A DNA stretch of 64,000 nucleotides. It comes from Exiguobacterium sp. s122. Its GTDB lineage: Bacteria > Bacillota > Bacilli > Exiguobacteriales > Exiguobacteriaceae. The notes under the pieces are model-generated. The model made no database searches and was not told the DNA's origin. It was given only the letters and a program-made list of their open reading frames with translations. Below are positions 51,838 to 61,544 of the stretch, one piece after another (positions within the stretch are counted from its first letter, which is position 1; each line of letters opens with the position of its first letter). Both the position numbers and the translations under genes were made by a program. The stretch lies in NCBI RefSeq assembly GCF_018618475.1, contig NZ_JACSMD010000001.1, forward strand, positions 1,054,001 through 1,118,000, in the 5' to 3' direction.

Positions 51838-52887
51838 ATGAGTGATCGTAAACAAGCGTTAGACATGGCGTTACGCCAAATCGAGAAACAGTTCGGCAAA
51901 GGCTCAATCATGCGCCTTGGTGAAAATACAGATCAACAAGTATCGGTCACACCTTCAGGGTCGATCGCCCTCGACATCGCCCTCGGTGCCGGTGGCTATC
52001 CACGTGGACGTGTCATCGAAGTGTACGGGCCAGAATCTTCAGGTAAGACGACCGTGGCGCTCCACGCGATTGCGGAAGTACAAAAACGTGGCGGACAAGC
52101 AGCGTTCGTCGATGCCGAGCACGCGCTCGATCCAAAATACGCCAAGAACCTCGGCGTCAACATTGATGAGCTCCTCTTGTCACAGCCTGACACAGGTGAG
52201 CAAGCGCTTGAAATCGCAGAAGCACTCGTCCGCTCTGGTGCGGTCGATATTCTCGTCGTCGACTCGGTTGCGGCACTTGTTCCGAAAGCCGAGATTGAAG
52301 GGGAGATGGGTGACTCGCACGTCGGTCTTCAAGCTCGTCTCATGAGCCAAGCGCTCCGTAAATTGTCAGGTGCGACGAACAAGTCGAAGACGATTGTCAT
52401 CTTCATCAACCAGATTCGTGAGAAGATTGGGATTATGTTCGGTAACCCGGAAACGACACCAGGTGGACGTGCCCTCAAGTTTTACTCGTCTGTTCGTCTT
52501 GAAGTACGTCGTGCGGAAACGCTTAAACAAGGACAAGACATGGTCGGAAACCGGACGAAGATTAAAGTCGTCAAAAACAAGATCGCACCACCGTTCAAAA
52601 CGGCCGAAGTCGACATCATGTACGGGGAAGGTATCTCACGTGAAGGCGAGCTCATCGACATCGGGGCTGACCTCGATATCGTTCAGAAGAGCGGTGCGTG
52701 GTATTCGTACAATGAAGAACGTCTCGGTCAAGGCCGGGAGAACGCGAAGCAGTTCATGAAAGAAAACCCGCATGTCGCGGCAGCTGTCGAAGAACAGATT
52801 CGCGATCATTACGGGTTAAACGGCGAGAAAACCGTGACCGTCGCTGCAGAAGAGGATGACGTGCTCTCACTTCTCGATGATGAATAA
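51838..52887 (+). CDS. recA: Recombinase RecA
   Basis: A 349-residue RecA. Walker [16 protein letters not shown] (about 64-78), Walker [20 protein letters not shown], the Q-rich ATP loop [20 protein letters not shown] and the C-terminal acidic tail ([12 protein letters not shown]) are all present. It forms filaments on single-stranded DNA for recombination and triggers LexA self-cleavage. ATG 51838 follows aaaggagg. It is monocistronic. Confidence 0.98.
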   Translation: MSDRKQALDMALRQIEKQFGKGSIMRLGENTDQQVSVTPSGSIALDIALGAGGYPRGRVIEVYGPESSGKTTVALHAIAEVQKRGGQAAFVDAEHALDPKYAKNLGVNIDELLLSQPDTGEQALEIAEALVRSGAVDILVVDSVAALVPKAEIEGEMGDSHVGLQARLMSQALRKLSGATNKSKTIVIFINQIREKIGIMFGNPETTPGGRALKFYSSVRLEVRRAETLKQGQDMVGNRTKIKVVKNKIAPPFKTAEVDIMYGEGISREGELIDIGADLDIVQKSGAWYSYNEERLGQGRENAKQFMKENPHVAAAVEEQIRDHYGLNGEKTVTVAAEEDDVLSLLDDE

Positions 52888-52894
52888 TGGACAC

Positions 52895-52929
52895 CTCTCA
52901 CTCAGATGATTCTGAGTGAGATTTTTTTA
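52895..52929 (+). terminator. Rho-independent terminator after recA
   Basis: The perfect 10-bp stem ctcactcaga/tctgagtgag with a tgat loop is followed by ATTTTTTT. Confidence 0.93.
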
Positions 52930-52972
52930 GTATAATTTTTTCGTGAATTGGTAGTTCTATCCTGTCCGCGCA

Positions 52973-53001
52973 TTGCATTCTCCTATGTAAATAAGTACAA
53001 T
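52973..53001 (+). promoter_or_regulatory. SigA-type promoter of rny
   Basis: -35 TTGCAT (52973-52978), a 17-base spacer, -10 TACAAT (52996-53001). The leader to the start codon (about 70 bases) carries a small hairpin (tacgcg/cgcgta near 53008-53028). Confidence 0.75.
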
Positions 53002-53077
53002 AAAGCTATACGCGGGCTCGCTCGCGTATTCATTCATGAAAAAATAAAATAAACCTTGCGAAAGGGAGGTGAACATG

Positions 53078-54637
53078 ATGGAATGGCTATTAGAGCTTAT
53101 TCTGATCCTCCTTTTGCCGATAGCTTTTGTTGCAGGTTTTTTTGTGCGTAAATCGATCGCCGAAGCGAAGATTCAAGGTGCTGAGACGGAAGCGACCAAG
53201 ATTGTAGAGCAAGCGAGACAACAATCGGAAGCGATGCAAAAAGAAGCACGGCTTGAAGTAAAAGAAGAGATGATTCAACTTCGCAACGAGACGGAGCAAG
53301 AATTGCGCGAACGTCGCGAAGAGCAAAAGGTGAAAGAGAATCGCCTCGTTCAAAAAGAAGAGGTTCTTGACCGCAAAGCAGACATGCTTGAGCGGAAAGA
53401 AGATTCACTTGACGAACGGGAAGCCACACTCGCGAAACGAAAACGCGAAGCCGAAACGCTTGAGAGCAAAGTGGAGGAGTTGTACGAGGAGGCACGCCAA
53501 GAACTAGTGCGCGTCGCAGCCTTGTCGAAAGAAGAAGCACGGACCATCATCATGGACGAAGCGAAGCAGGAAGCGCTTCACGATGCTGCTCTCCTTCAAA
53601 AAGAAATCGAGCAAAAAGCAAAATTTGAAGCTGATAAAAAAGCGAAACACCTCTTATCGCTTACGATGCAACGTTATGCTGCCGAACACGTGGCGGAGAC
53701 GACGGTTTCGGTCGTCAACTTGCCGAGCGATGAGATGAAAGGACGCATCATCGGGCGCGAAGGACGTAACATCCGGACGCTCGAGACGCTCACGGGCATC
53801 GACCTCATCATCGATGACACACCGGAAGCGGTCATCCTATCTGGATTCGACCCGGTCCGTCGTGAAATCGCCAAGATGACACTCGAAAAGTTGGTTCAAG
53901 ACGGTCGGATTCACCCGGCCCGAATCGAAGAGATGGTCGAGAAGTCACGCCGTGAAGTCGATGAACGGATCCGTGAATACGGAGAAGAAGCGACGTTTGC
54001 GGCCGGAATCCACGGCGTGCATCCAGACCTCGTCAAAACGCTCGGTCGTATGCGTTACCGGACGAGCTACGGACAAAACGTACTTTCCCACTCGGTCGAA
54101 GTGGCCCATCTTGCCGGCATGATGGCCGCCGAACTCGGAGAAGACGTGACGCTCGCGAAGCGGGCCGGACTTCTCCATGACATCGGGAAAGCGATTGACC
54201 ATGAAGTCGAAGGGAGTCACGTCGAGATTGGGGTCGAGCTGGCCACGAAGTACAAAGAACACCCGGTCGTCATCAACTCTATCGCCTCGCACCACGGGGA
54301 CGTGGAAGCGACGTCGACGATCGCCGTGCTCGTCGCTGCGGCCGACGCCTTGTCAGCGGCACGGCCAGGCGCTCGCCAAGAGACGCTCGAAAGCTACATT
54401 CGCCGCTTAGAGCGCCTCGAATCGATTTGTGAATCGTTCGAAGGCGTCGAGAAATCTTACGCGATTCAAGCAGGTCGTGAAGTGCGCATCATCGTACGTC
54501 CGGACGTCGTCGACGACGTCGTGGCGAGTAAGATGGCACGCGACATTTGTAAGCGGATTGAAGATGAACTCGATTATCCAGGACAAATTAAAGTGACGGT
54601 CATCCGTGAAACACGGTCCGTCGATTATGCGAAGTAA
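53078..54637 (+). CDS. rny: Ribonuclease Y
   Basis: About 519 residues; B. subtilis RNase Y has 520. An N-terminal membrane helix ([20 protein letters not shown]) is followed by a long coiled coil (about 30-190), a KH domain ([15 protein letters not shown]) and an HD domain ([20 protein letters not shown]-like; [19 protein letters not shown]). It starts mRNA decay by endonuclease cleavage at the membrane. ATG 53075 and 53078 are both near the gggagg site. Confidence 0.97.
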   Translation: MEWLLELILILLLPIAFVAGFFVRKSIAEAKIQGAETEATKIVEQARQQSEAMQKEARLEVKEEMIQLRNETEQELRERREEQKVKENRLVQKEEVLDRKADMLERKEDSLDEREATLAKRKREAETLESKVEELYEEARQELVRVAALSKEEARTIIMDEAKQEALHDAALLQKEIEQKAKFEADKKAKHLLSLTMQRYAAEHVAETTVSVVNLPSDEMKGRIIGREGRNIRTLETLTGIDLIIDDTPEAVILSGFDPVRREIAKMTLEKLVQDGRIHPARIEEMVEKSRREVDERIREYGEEATFAAGIHGVHPDLVKTLGRMRYRTSYGQNVLSHSVEVAHLAGMMAAELGEDVTLAKRAGLLHDIGKAIDHEVEGSHVEIGVELATKYKEHPVVINSIASHHGDVEATSTIAVLVAAADALSAARPGARQETLESYIRRLERLESICESFEGVEKSYAIQAGREVRIIVRPDVVDDVVASKMARDICKRIEDELDYPGQIKVTVIRETRSVDYAK

Positions 54638-54664
54638 AAAAGCGGAGGCCTTCTCCGCTTTTTC
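54637..54664 (+). terminator. Rho-independent terminator after rny
   Basis: The stem aaaagcggag/ctccgctttt with a 5-base loop is followed by TTT. Confidence 0.8.
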
Positions 54665-54685
54665 TATTGATGAAGGAGGACCCTC

Positions 54686-55480
54686 ATGAAAATTCTATTT
54701 ATCGGTGACGTTGTCGGGAAACCGGGACGTGACATCTTGGCCGCTCAAATCGGTCGTTTGAAAGACAAGTACAACCCGACGTTCATGCTCGTCAACGGTG
54801 AGAACGCAGCGAACGGGCGCGGCATCACGAAGAAGATTTACCAACAATTTTTAGAGCTCGGTTTCCATGGCGTGACGATGGGCAACCATACGTGGGACAA
54901 CCGTGACATCTTCGACTGGATCGATGACGCTGACCGCATCGTCCGCCCGGCAAACTATCCGGACGGGACACCGGGTGTCGGGATGATGGTGTTGAAGCAG
55001 CGCGGGAAAAAACTCGCCGTCATCAATGCGATGGGAACGGTCTTCTTACCATCGCTCAATTGTCCGTTCCGGACGGTCGACGCGTTAATTGACGAGTTGA
55101 AAGATGACGTCGACGCCATCTTCGTCGACATGCACGCCGAGGCGACGAGCGAGAAGATTGCGATGGGTTACCATTTAGACGGTCGGGTCCAAGCGGTCGT
55201 CGGCACGCACACGCACGTGCAGACGGCCGATGAGCGCGTGCTCACGGGTGGTACGGCTTACATTACAGACGTCGGTATGACAGGACCGCTCGACGGCGTG
55301 CTCGGGATGGATGCGGACGTCGTATTGAAAAAATTCTTGACACAGCTCCCGGTCCGGTTTGAAGTTGCCGAGGGACGGGAACAACTTAATGGAGTTTTAA
55401 TCACAATCGATGACCAATCGAAACGAGCTACAAAAATCGAACGCATACACCTAGACGATCAGACCGTTTGGTTTGACTGA
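54686..55480 (+). CDS. ymdB: Metallophosphoesterase YmdB
   Basis: A 264-residue metallophosphatase. The metal ligands are in LFIGDVVGKPGRD, VNGENAANGRGIT, MGNHTWDNRDIF and GTHTHVQTADERVL. B. subtilis YmdB hydrolyses 2',3'-cyclic nucleotides and affects biofilm and motility fates, perhaps with RNase Y. It is in the expected place after rny. ATG 54686 follows gaaggagga. Confidence 0.94.
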   Translation: MKILFIGDVVGKPGRDILAAQIGRLKDKYNPTFMLVNGENAANGRGITKKIYQQFLELGFHGVTMGNHTWDNRDIFDWIDDADRIVRPANYPDGTPGVGMMVLKQRGKKLAVINAMGTVFLPSLNCPFRTVDALIDELKDDVDAIFVDMHAEATSEKIAMGYHLDGRVQAVVGTHTHVQTADERVLTGGTAYITDVGMTGPLDGVLGMDADVVLKKFLTQLPVRFEVAEGREQLNGVLITIDDQSKRATKIERIHLDDQTVWFD

Positions 55481-55506
55481 ACAACCTACCCGAGGGGGAA
55501 ACAAGA

Positions 55507-55767
55507 ATGGACGTACTCAAAGTTTCGGCAAAATCGAATCCCAACTCCGTTGCGGGTGCACTCGCTGGCGTACTTCGTGAAAAAGGAACGTGTGAAATTC
55601 AAGCAATCGGCGCCGGGGCGCTCAATCAATCGATTAAGGCGGTCGCCATCGCGCGCGGTTTCGTTGCGCCGAGCGGCCTCGATTTGATTTGCATTCCGGC
55701 GTTCACGGATATTTTAATCGACGGGGAAGAACGAACTGCGATCAAGCTCATCATCGAACCACGATGA
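55507..55767 (+). CDS. spoVS: Stage V sporulation protein S homologue
   Basis: An 86-residue Alba-like protein almost invariant in Bacilli and also found in Thermus and Deinococcus (DVLKVSAKSNPNSVAGALAG; AIGAGALNQSIKAVAIARG). In B. subtilis it affects coat assembly and septation. No other sporulation gene is seen in the window, so its role here is probably a nucleic-acid-binding one outside sporulation. It lies 26 bases after ymdB. Confidence 0.96.
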   Translation: MDVLKVSAKSNPNSVAGALAGVLREKGTCEIQAIGAGALNQSIKAVAIARGFVAPSGLDLICIPAFTDILIDGEERTAIKLIIEPR

Positions 55768-55800
55768 GCTTGCGGTCGGGACATAGGTCCTATTCTTGTA

Positions 55801-55837
55801 AAGAGAAGCCATCGGCGCGGATGGCTTCTCTTTTTTG
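55801..55837 (+). terminator. Rho-independent terminator after spoVS
   Basis: The stem aagagaagccatc/gatggcttctctt with a short ggcgcg loop is followed by TTTT. Confidence 0.9.
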
Positions 55838-55937
55838 TGTGAAAATCCAACGTTTCATCTTCTCAGGTTCGTCATTTTATGACAAGATGAAAGAGAACGT
55901 GAAGTTCGATTAAGAGATGAAGAGGGGGACGTTTTCA

Positions 55938-57014
55938 ATGGAACAGCTCGTGTCAACGACAGAGAAGGAAGTAACGACACCTGTTATGAAAGCGATTCAA
56001 AAACACACGGCCGGGTTCGGGGCAAAATTGGTCGAAGTACCGATTCCGACACCGGGTCCGGGTGAAGTGTTAATCAAAGTGACGGCGACATCGATTTGTG
56101 GGACCGATGTCCATATTTACGAGTGGGATGATTGGGCGAAGAGCCGCGTCAAACCGCCGTACGTGTTCGGTCACGAGTTCTCGGGAGAAGTCGTGGCGCT
56201 TGGGGAAGGGGCGAAACGCATCAAGGTCGGTCAAGCCGTTTCGGCCGAGACGCACATCGTCTGCCATCAGTGCAAACAGTGTTTGCGCGGACAGTATCAC
56301 ATCTGTAAAAATACGAAAATTATCGGTGTCGACACGCAAGGGTGCTTCGCCGAATACGTCGTCATGCCAGAAGAGAACTTATGGGTGAACCCGGAGTCGA
56401 TGCCGGCGAAGCTTGCCTCGATTCAAGAACCGCTCGGCAACGCCGTCCATACGGTGCTCGCGAGCGACGTGTCGGCCAAATCGGTCGCCATCGTCGGATG
56501 CGGTCCGATTGGACTTATGGCCGTCGGGGTCGCCAAGGCAGCCGGGGCGAGCCGTGTGTATGCGATCGACGTCAATCCGTATCGGTTGAAGCTCGCCGCG
56601 GAGATGGGGGCAGACGTCGTCATCAATAGCTTAGAAGAGAATCCGCTCGAGTTGATTATGGCTGAGACGGACGGAGACGGCATCGATGTCGTCTGTGAGA
56701 TGAGTGGGCATCCCGTTGCGATTGATCAAGCGTTCAAGATGGTGACGGCGGGGGGCGATGTCAACGTGTTGTCCCTTCCGGCAAAACCGGTTGCCATCGA
56801 CTTGACGCGCGACGTCGTCTTTAAAGGGGTCCGGGTTCAAGGAATCACCGGGCGCAAAATGTATGAGACGTGGGGCCAAGTGTCAACGTTACTCGCGACC
56901 GGGCAATTGAACGTCGAACCGATCATCACCCACGTGTTCAAGCTCGAGGAGTTCGAGCAAGGTTTCGAGCTCATGCGGGCCGGGAAATGTGGAAAGGTCG
57001 TCTTACTACCATAA
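55938..57014 (+). CDS. tdh: L-threonine 3-dehydrogenase
   Basis: A 358-residue zinc-dependent medium-chain dehydrogenase that oxidises threonine to 2-amino-3-ketobutyrate with NAD+. The catalytic zinc site is in SICGTDVHIYEWD and FGHEFSGE; four structural cysteines lie in CHQCKQCLRGQYHIC. The NAD fold has VGCGPIGLMAVGVAKAAGAS. A 20-residue acidic N-terminal stretch precedes the usual start. ATG 55938 is preferred over ATG 55917. It pairs with kbl downstream. Confidence 0.94.
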   Translation: MEQLVSTTEKEVTTPVMKAIQKHTAGFGAKLVEVPIPTPGPGEVLIKVTATSICGTDVHIYEWDDWAKSRVKPPYVFGHEFSGEVVALGEGAKRIKVGQAVSAETHIVCHQCKQCLRGQYHICKNTKIIGVDTQGCFAEYVVMPEENLWVNPESMPAKLASIQEPLGNAVHTVLASDVSAKSVAIVGCGPIGLMAVGVAKAAGASRVYAIDVNPYRLKLAAEMGADVVINSLEENPLELIMAETDGDGIDVVCEMSGHPVAIDQAFKMVTAGGDVNVLSLPAKPVAIDLTRDVVFKGVRVQGITGRKMYETWGQVSTLLATGQLNVEPIITHVFKLEEFEQGFELMRAGKCGKVVLLP

Positions 57015-57029
57015 ACAGGGGGAATCGAT

Positions 57030-58211
57030 ATGGCATTTGAACATATTACAGAAGCAGTCAATGAAATGAAGCAAGCGGGCACGTTCCGCTCGCTCGTGCC
57101 GCTCGAGTCGGCGCAAGGGAACGAGGTCACGATCAATGGGAAGTCGCTCGTACAATTGTCATCAAATAACTATCTCGGACTCGCCAACCATCCACGTCTA
57201 AAGCAAGCGGCGATTGAAGCGGTCGAACAGTTCGGGGCGGGCACGGGCTCGGTCCGGACGATCGCTGGTACGTTCGAGATGCACGAGGCGTTCGAGCGCG
57301 AACTCGCCGAGTTCAAACATACGGAAGCCGCGCTCGTGTTCCAGTCGGGCTTCGCGACGAACCTTGGTGTTTTATCGGCCCTTCTCGGCCCGGAAGACGT
57401 CGTCATCAGCGACGCGCTCAACCACGCCTCAATCATCGACGGCATCCGTTTGACGAAAGCGGCACGTCGCATCTATAAGCACGTCGACCTCGAAGACTTA
57501 GAGGCGGCGTTGAAAGAGACGCAAGACTACCGGACGCGTCTCATCGTCACGGACGGCGTCTTCTCGATGGATGGGAACATCGCGCCACTCCCTGAAATCG
57601 TCGAACTCGCGGAAAAGTACGACGCAGCGGTCATGGTCGACGACGCGCACGCGTCAGGTGTCCTCGGTCAGAACGGCCGCGGGACGGTCAACCACTTCGG
57701 ACTCGATGGGCGGGTCGCGCTCCAAGTCGGGACGCTCTCAAAAGCCATCGGTGTCCTCGGCGGCTACGTCGCCTGCTCGAACGACGTCCGCGACTTCTTA
57801 ATTCAAAAAGGGCGCCCGTTCCTCTTCTCGACGTCACACCCGCCAGCAGTCGTCGCAGCGAACCAGGAAGCGATTCGCGTCATGAAGGAAGAGGAAGACC
57901 TGTTCGACAAGCTTTGGGCGAACACGGAGTTCTTCAAGACAGGCCTGCGTGACCTCGGTTTCGACATCGGTCACGCGACAACGCCGATCACGCCGGTCAT
58001 GCTCGGTGAAGAGACGCTCGCGCATACGTTCTCGGACAAATTGAAAGACCACGGTGTGTTCGCACAGAGCATCGCCTTCCCGACGGTCGAGAAAGGCAAG
58101 GCGCGGATTCGGACGATCGTGACGGCAGAACATACACGTGACGACCTCGAACGCGCACTCGCTGCCTTCAAAGTGGTCGCTGAAGAATTGAACGTGACGC
58201 TCCACGCGTAA
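57030..58211 (+). CDS. kbl: Glycine C-acetyltransferase (2-amino-3-ketobutyrate CoA ligase)
   Basis: A 393-residue alpha-oxoamine synthase. The PLP lysine is in [13 protein letters not shown], and the segments [24 protein letters not shown] and [16 protein letters not shown] are typical. It splits 2-amino-3-ketobutyrate into glycine and acetyl-CoA, completing threonine degradation with Tdh. It lies 15 bases after tdh. Confidence 0.95.
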   Translation: MAFEHITEAVNEMKQAGTFRSLVPLESAQGNEVTINGKSLVQLSSNNYLGLANHPRLKQAAIEAVEQFGAGTGSVRTIAGTFEMHEAFERELAEFKHTEAALVFQSGFATNLGVLSALLGPEDVVISDALNHASIIDGIRLTKAARRIYKHVDLEDLEAALKETQDYRTRLIVTDGVFSMDGNIAPLPEIVELAEKYDAAVMVDDAHASGVLGQNGRGTVNHFGLDGRVALQVGTLSKAIGVLGGYVACSNDVRDFLIQKGRPFLFSTSHPPAVVAANQEAIRVMKEEEDLFDKLWANTEFFKTGLRDLGFDIGHATTPITPVMLGEETLAHTFSDKLKDHGVFAQSIAFPTVEKGKARIRTIVTAEHTRDDLERALAAFKVVAEELNVTLHA

Positions 58212-58218
58212 GGTTGAG

Positions 58219-58246
58219 ACTGCAGACAAATCGTCTGCAGTTTTTT
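58219..58246 (+). terminator. Rho-independent terminator after kbl
   Basis: A perfect 9-bp stem (actgcagac/gtctgcagt) is followed by TTTTTT. The stem is identical to the one at 35555. Confidence 0.88.
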
Positions 58247-58248
58247 AA

Positions 58249-58275
58249 TGCAACGAAAGGCGAGGCATTCGACTC
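58249..58275 (+). promoter_or_regulatory. Candidate ECF sigma-dependent promoter (autoregulation)
   Basis: TGCAAC (58249-58254), a 15-base spacer, CGACTC (58270-58275) resembles the ECF pattern TGAAAC-N16-CGTC. It is 32 bases before the sigma factor start, the usual place for self-activation. Confidence 0.4.
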
Positions 58276-58307
58276 TAATGTATGACAAACAAAAGGAGAG
58301 TGACCAG

Positions 58308-58826
58308 ATGGAACAACGAAGACGTCTCGTCAAGCGGGCGCAAAAAGGGGATGAAGAAGCGTTCATCGCACTGATGCGCCAATATGAATCGGTGCTTTAC
58401 GCAGGAGCAAGTCGAATGTTACGACACGAAGCTGACGTGGCCGATGTCATGCAAGAGACGGTACTGATTGCCTATACAAAACTTCATACGTTACGCGATG
58501 CGACGTTCATCCATACATGGTTATATAAAATCATGTTGAATGAATGTCATCGACTCATGAGAAAGCGAGAACGTGAAGGAAACGGAAATGCAGTAAAGCA
58601 AGAAGCAAGGACGAACGATACCTACACAGTCGAACTTGAAGAAGCGATTCTCGCACTCTCCCCGGCATATCGGGAGGTCGTCACGTTACGTTATGTGATG
58701 GAATTGACGACGCGTGAGATTGCGGACGTTCTCGAGATACCAGAAGGAACCATCAAAGCAAGACTTTCACGGGCGAGACAACAGTTGAAAGATACATATT
58801 ATCGAGAGGAGCGTGAATCGGGATGA
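58308..58826 (+). CDS. ECF-type RNA polymerase sigma factor
   Basis: A 172-residue extracytoplasmic-function sigma factor. Region 2 (about 20-90: ADVADVMQETVLIAYTKLHT, with HTWLYKIMLNECHRL) and region 4 (about 115-165: LSPAYREVVTLRYVMELTTR, then IAEVLEIPEGTIKARLSRAR-like) are complete. It directs RNA polymerase to stress or envelope promoters. ATG 58308 has a good ribosome site (aaaggaga). Its stop overlaps the next gene, the predicted anti-sigma partner. Confidence 0.92.
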   Translation: MEQRRRLVKRAQKGDEEAFIALMRQYESVLYAGASRMLRHEADVADVMQETVLIAYTKLHTLRDATFIHTWLYKIMLNECHRLMRKREREGNGNAVKQEARTNDTYTVELEEAILALSPAYREVVTLRYVMELTTREIADVLEIPEGTIKARLSRARQQLKDTYYREERESG

Positions 58827-59848
58827 AGGAAGAGCTAGACGAACGATTAAGCAAAATGAATCATGAAGCGACTGTGTCGAAGCTTGCGCAGCAAGCCTTT
58901 GATTCCTCTTATGAGCATATTAGATATGAAGCTAGATTAAAAAGGAAAAGCCGGAATAAGCCGATGCGAACGCTCTTAATGATGGCAGCGACGTTCCTGC
59001 TCATTATCATGCTCTCTGTCGAAGGGACAGCACTTGCCGCTTTTAACCGTCTTTTTCAATTCCAAGACCGTGGTATCGAGCAAGTCGCCATGACGTCAGA
59101 GGAAAACGTACGAGCCGCGTCAGTGACTGATCAGAACGTCACCGTTACATTAGAACAGATGATCGCTGGCCAGCATAAACTGGCGCTTCGTTTCGCGGTC
59201 GAGGGGGAGAAGATTCAACTCGGGGACGAAACAGCGTTCCATCTCGAGTATCGGATTCAAGCAAAAGACGGAACGTACCTTGATGAGTTCATCTCTGACA
59301 CGAAACCGTTGAAAGGAGAAGGCGATTTGATTGGCCATCGCTTTAACACGTACATCGATTCAGAGGAAGGCGTAACCATCCACGAAATATTGGCTGAATC
59401 GAAGAATCGCGTCATCCCATCTCTTGACGGTGCAAAGGTGCATATTGAGACGCTACATTGGACACGGGATGGTCGTAGTGAAACGGTAAATGGAGATTGG
59501 ACGTTGCCGCTCCAAACGACTTTACCGGGTGATGTCATACAGTATGAAATGTCTCGTTCTGAAGGGGGAATCGAGGTGATCCGTGTGGCCACGGACATGA
59601 CGTCTACGCATGTCGTTTTACGTGTGGATGGCGAAAGATACGACGAAAACTTTTTTGTCGATAACGTATATTTAAATGACGGAAATGGTACGACGTATCG
59701 AATTGAAACAGGTTATCGAACGGAAGTGACTGAGGGGAAGACGACGCTAACGTTCCATTTGCCCTATACAACCATGGATGCGACTCATGAAATCGATTTA
59801 GGAATCAAAGGAATTGGTGAAGTGAAGATGACGGGTCCGGTGAAATAA
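58823..59848 (+). CDS. DUF4179 membrane protein, probable anti-sigma factor
   Basis: A 341-residue protein. A short cytoplasmic N-terminus (about 1-48) probably binds the sigma factor, one membrane helix (about 50-68, TLLMMAATFLLIIMLSVEGT) follows, and the outward part (80-341) begins with the DUF4179 pattern. Such sigma/DUF4179 pairs are known in Bacilli. The four-base overlap supports coupled control. The signal sensed is unknown. Confidence 0.82.
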   Translation: MKEELDERLSKMNHEATVSKLAQQAFDSSYEHIRYEARLKRKSRNKPMRTLLMMAATFLLIIMLSVEGTALAAFNRLFQFQDRGIEQVAMTSEENVRAASVTDQNVTVTLEQMIAGQHKLALRFAVEGEKIQLGDETAFHLEYRIQAKDGTYLDEFISDTKPLKGEGDLIGHRFNTYIDSEEGVTIHEILAESKNRVIPSLDGAKVHIETLHWTRDGRSETVNGDWTLPLQTTLPGDVIQYEMSRSEGGIEVIRVATDMTSTHVVLRVDGERYDENFFVDNVYLNDGNGTTYRIETGYRTEVTEGKTTLTFHLPYTTMDATHEIDLGIKGIGEVKMTGPVK

Positions 59849-59854
59849 TTCATG

Positions 59855-59890
59855 AAACGCGTACTGCATGAAAGTACGCGTTTTTCTTTT
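59855..59890 (+). terminator. Rho-independent terminator after the anti-sigma gene
   Basis: The stem aaacgcgtact/agtacgcgttt with a gcatgaa-type loop is followed by TTCTTTT. Confidence 0.85.
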
Positions 59891-59995
59891 GAAAAAATTG
59901 GTAGACTTATTCTAGTTTATCCACTAAAATTTTAAAAGATCTATAGAAATATGCTGTTTTCTATAAGGGGACAGTAAATGAAAAGGTAGACAACG

Positions 59996-61207
59996 ATGAA
60001 TAAAATACGGAAGTTATTACTTGGTGTTTTGGGACTTTGTGCCCTCTGTTGGATCACTTTCGATTATTTTGATCAAAACTCGGACGCCGAGTCGCTCCCT
60101 ATCCTATCGACGGACGTGACGAGTGTATCCTTCTCGTCTCATGAAGGGAGTCTGTTTTTGCTTTATCCAGACCGTTACGTCAAATCGGGAACAGAGGCAA
60201 ACAATACGTATTTAGTCGAAATAGGGCGGGACGGTAAAATTTTAAATGAGCAGATCATCCAAGACCCGGACTTAGGATCAATCGCATTAGACCAAAAAAT
60301 AGAGAAACCAAATCTCCTCTATGGGACATTGGATCAGGCTCAATGCGCAGATCATTTTTACACGTTCGACCTGCATACCAAACGATTTAAGAAAGAAGTG
60401 GTCACCTACTTCGACTATGACGTGACAATCGATTCGGTGAGCCATCAAGGCACCGACACTTGGTTCAAGACGCTCACGTCGCATAAAACGGGAAAACAAA
60501 CGTACATCAAAGGCAAAGGCATTCCGGCCACGATATCCAATTACGAGCGGCAGGCGAAGTATGAGACCCCCCCTGAACTCGAGCCGAAATCGCAAAAGAT
60601 TTTAGAGACGGAACGTCACATCGCCTATGTGACCTCGCTCGCAGTGTCTGACAAGCGAGACCCGGGTGGGATGGTCTTTCTGGACAAGGTGACCGGTAAA
60701 GCGACCGTCTTCCAAGGGGAAGAGCAACCGTATGAATACACCACGCTCTACTCGGATGGCACGAGCGCCTATTTCGCCGACAGTCTAGGGAACATGTATC
60801 GGATTCGTGACGGTGGGGAGATGACGACGAAAGCGATCCCGCTCTTGGTGAATGCTTACTACGATGCGGATCCGATTCGGATGACGAGCGAGGAGTCAGG
60901 ATATCAAATCGTCTCAAAATACGATCTGTTCACAGAAACTGATGAACTGATCGTCGTAAAGTGGACGTTCGGTGATAAGTTCACGGTCGAGCAGGTAGAG
61001 CGTCCTTACTGGGACAACAACAACCTTTATCGCTACCTTTATTACAACCCGCTGTTGAAGCGGTCGTATATCGTGGAACGTGATTTCGAATCGGGACAGG
61101 ACGATGAGGTTGAGACTGGGAGGCTCTTGATCGTGGACGAACAGATGAACCTGATTGAATCGATTCAAGTCGATTTTCCGTGGGGACTGGATTTCGTGAT
61201 TGAGTAA
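59996..61207 (+). CDS. Exported or membrane-anchored protein of unknown function
   Basis: A 403-residue protein with an N-terminal hydrophobic signal or anchor (KLLLGVLGLCALCWITFDYF, no clear lipobox). The rest alternates short beta-like segments with Gly/Asp turns (for example VSFSSHEGSLFLLYPDRY, TTLYSDGTSAYFADSLGNMY) and could be a beta-propeller. I do not recognise the family. It lies in an AT-rich accessory stretch after the sigma/anti-sigma pair and may be a target or neighbour by chance. Start ATG 59996 lacks a strong ribosome site. Confidence 0.75.
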   Translation: MNKIRKLLLGVLGLCALCWITFDYFDQNSDAESLPILSTDVTSVSFSSHEGSLFLLYPDRYVKSGTEANNTYLVEIGRDGKILNEQIIQDPDLGSIALDQKIEKPNLLYGTLDQAQCADHFYTFDLHTKRFKKEVVTYFDYDVTIDSVSHQGTDTWFKTLTSHKTGKQTYIKGKGIPATISNYERQAKYETPPELEPKSQKILETERHIAYVTSLAVSDKRDPGGMVFLDKVTGKATVFQGEEQPYEYTTLYSDGTSAYFADSLGNMYRIRDGGEMTTKAIPLLVNAYYDADPIRMTSEESGYQIVSKYDLFTETDELIVVKWTFGDKFTVEQVERPYWDNNNLYRYLYYNPLLKRSYIVERDFESGQDDEVETGRLLIVDEQMNLIESIQVDFPWGLDFVIE

Positions 61208-61268
61208 TTTGGGGTAAGAAATTTTATTTCAAATACCGAATTTAAATTTTAAAGTTTGGAGATATGTA

Positions 61269-61544
61269 ATGATGATTGATCTTATTTTAATTGCAAGCAT
61301 TAGTATACTTTTTTCGACATTAGGCATTTATTTACTGGTGAAACCTAAACAAGCAATCTCGGATGGCTCTGGGACGGTAGACAGCATCATCGCAACGATT
61401 GTGATTCATGTGCTGCTTCTCTTCATGACGACGAAACATCTCGGTGCAATCTTGTTACTTGTCGGCATCGGGCTAGGCATTATGCTGTACGTCGAATTAT
61501 ATGACACACTGCTCCCACACGTAAAAGCGATGAGGATCCGATGA
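61269..61544 (+). CDS. Small membrane protein (three helices), unknown
   Basis: A 91-residue protein with hydrophobic segments at about 4-24, 42-58 and 62-80. The start at ATG 61269 or 61272 follows ttggag. Its stop overlaps the next start (ATGA), so the two membrane proteins are coupled and may act as a complex. The family is not recognised. Confidence 0.7.
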   Translation: MMIDLILIASISILFSTLGIYLLVKPKQAISDGSGTVDSIIATIVIHVLLLFMTTKHLGAILLLVGIGLGIMLYVELYDTLLPHVKAMRIR

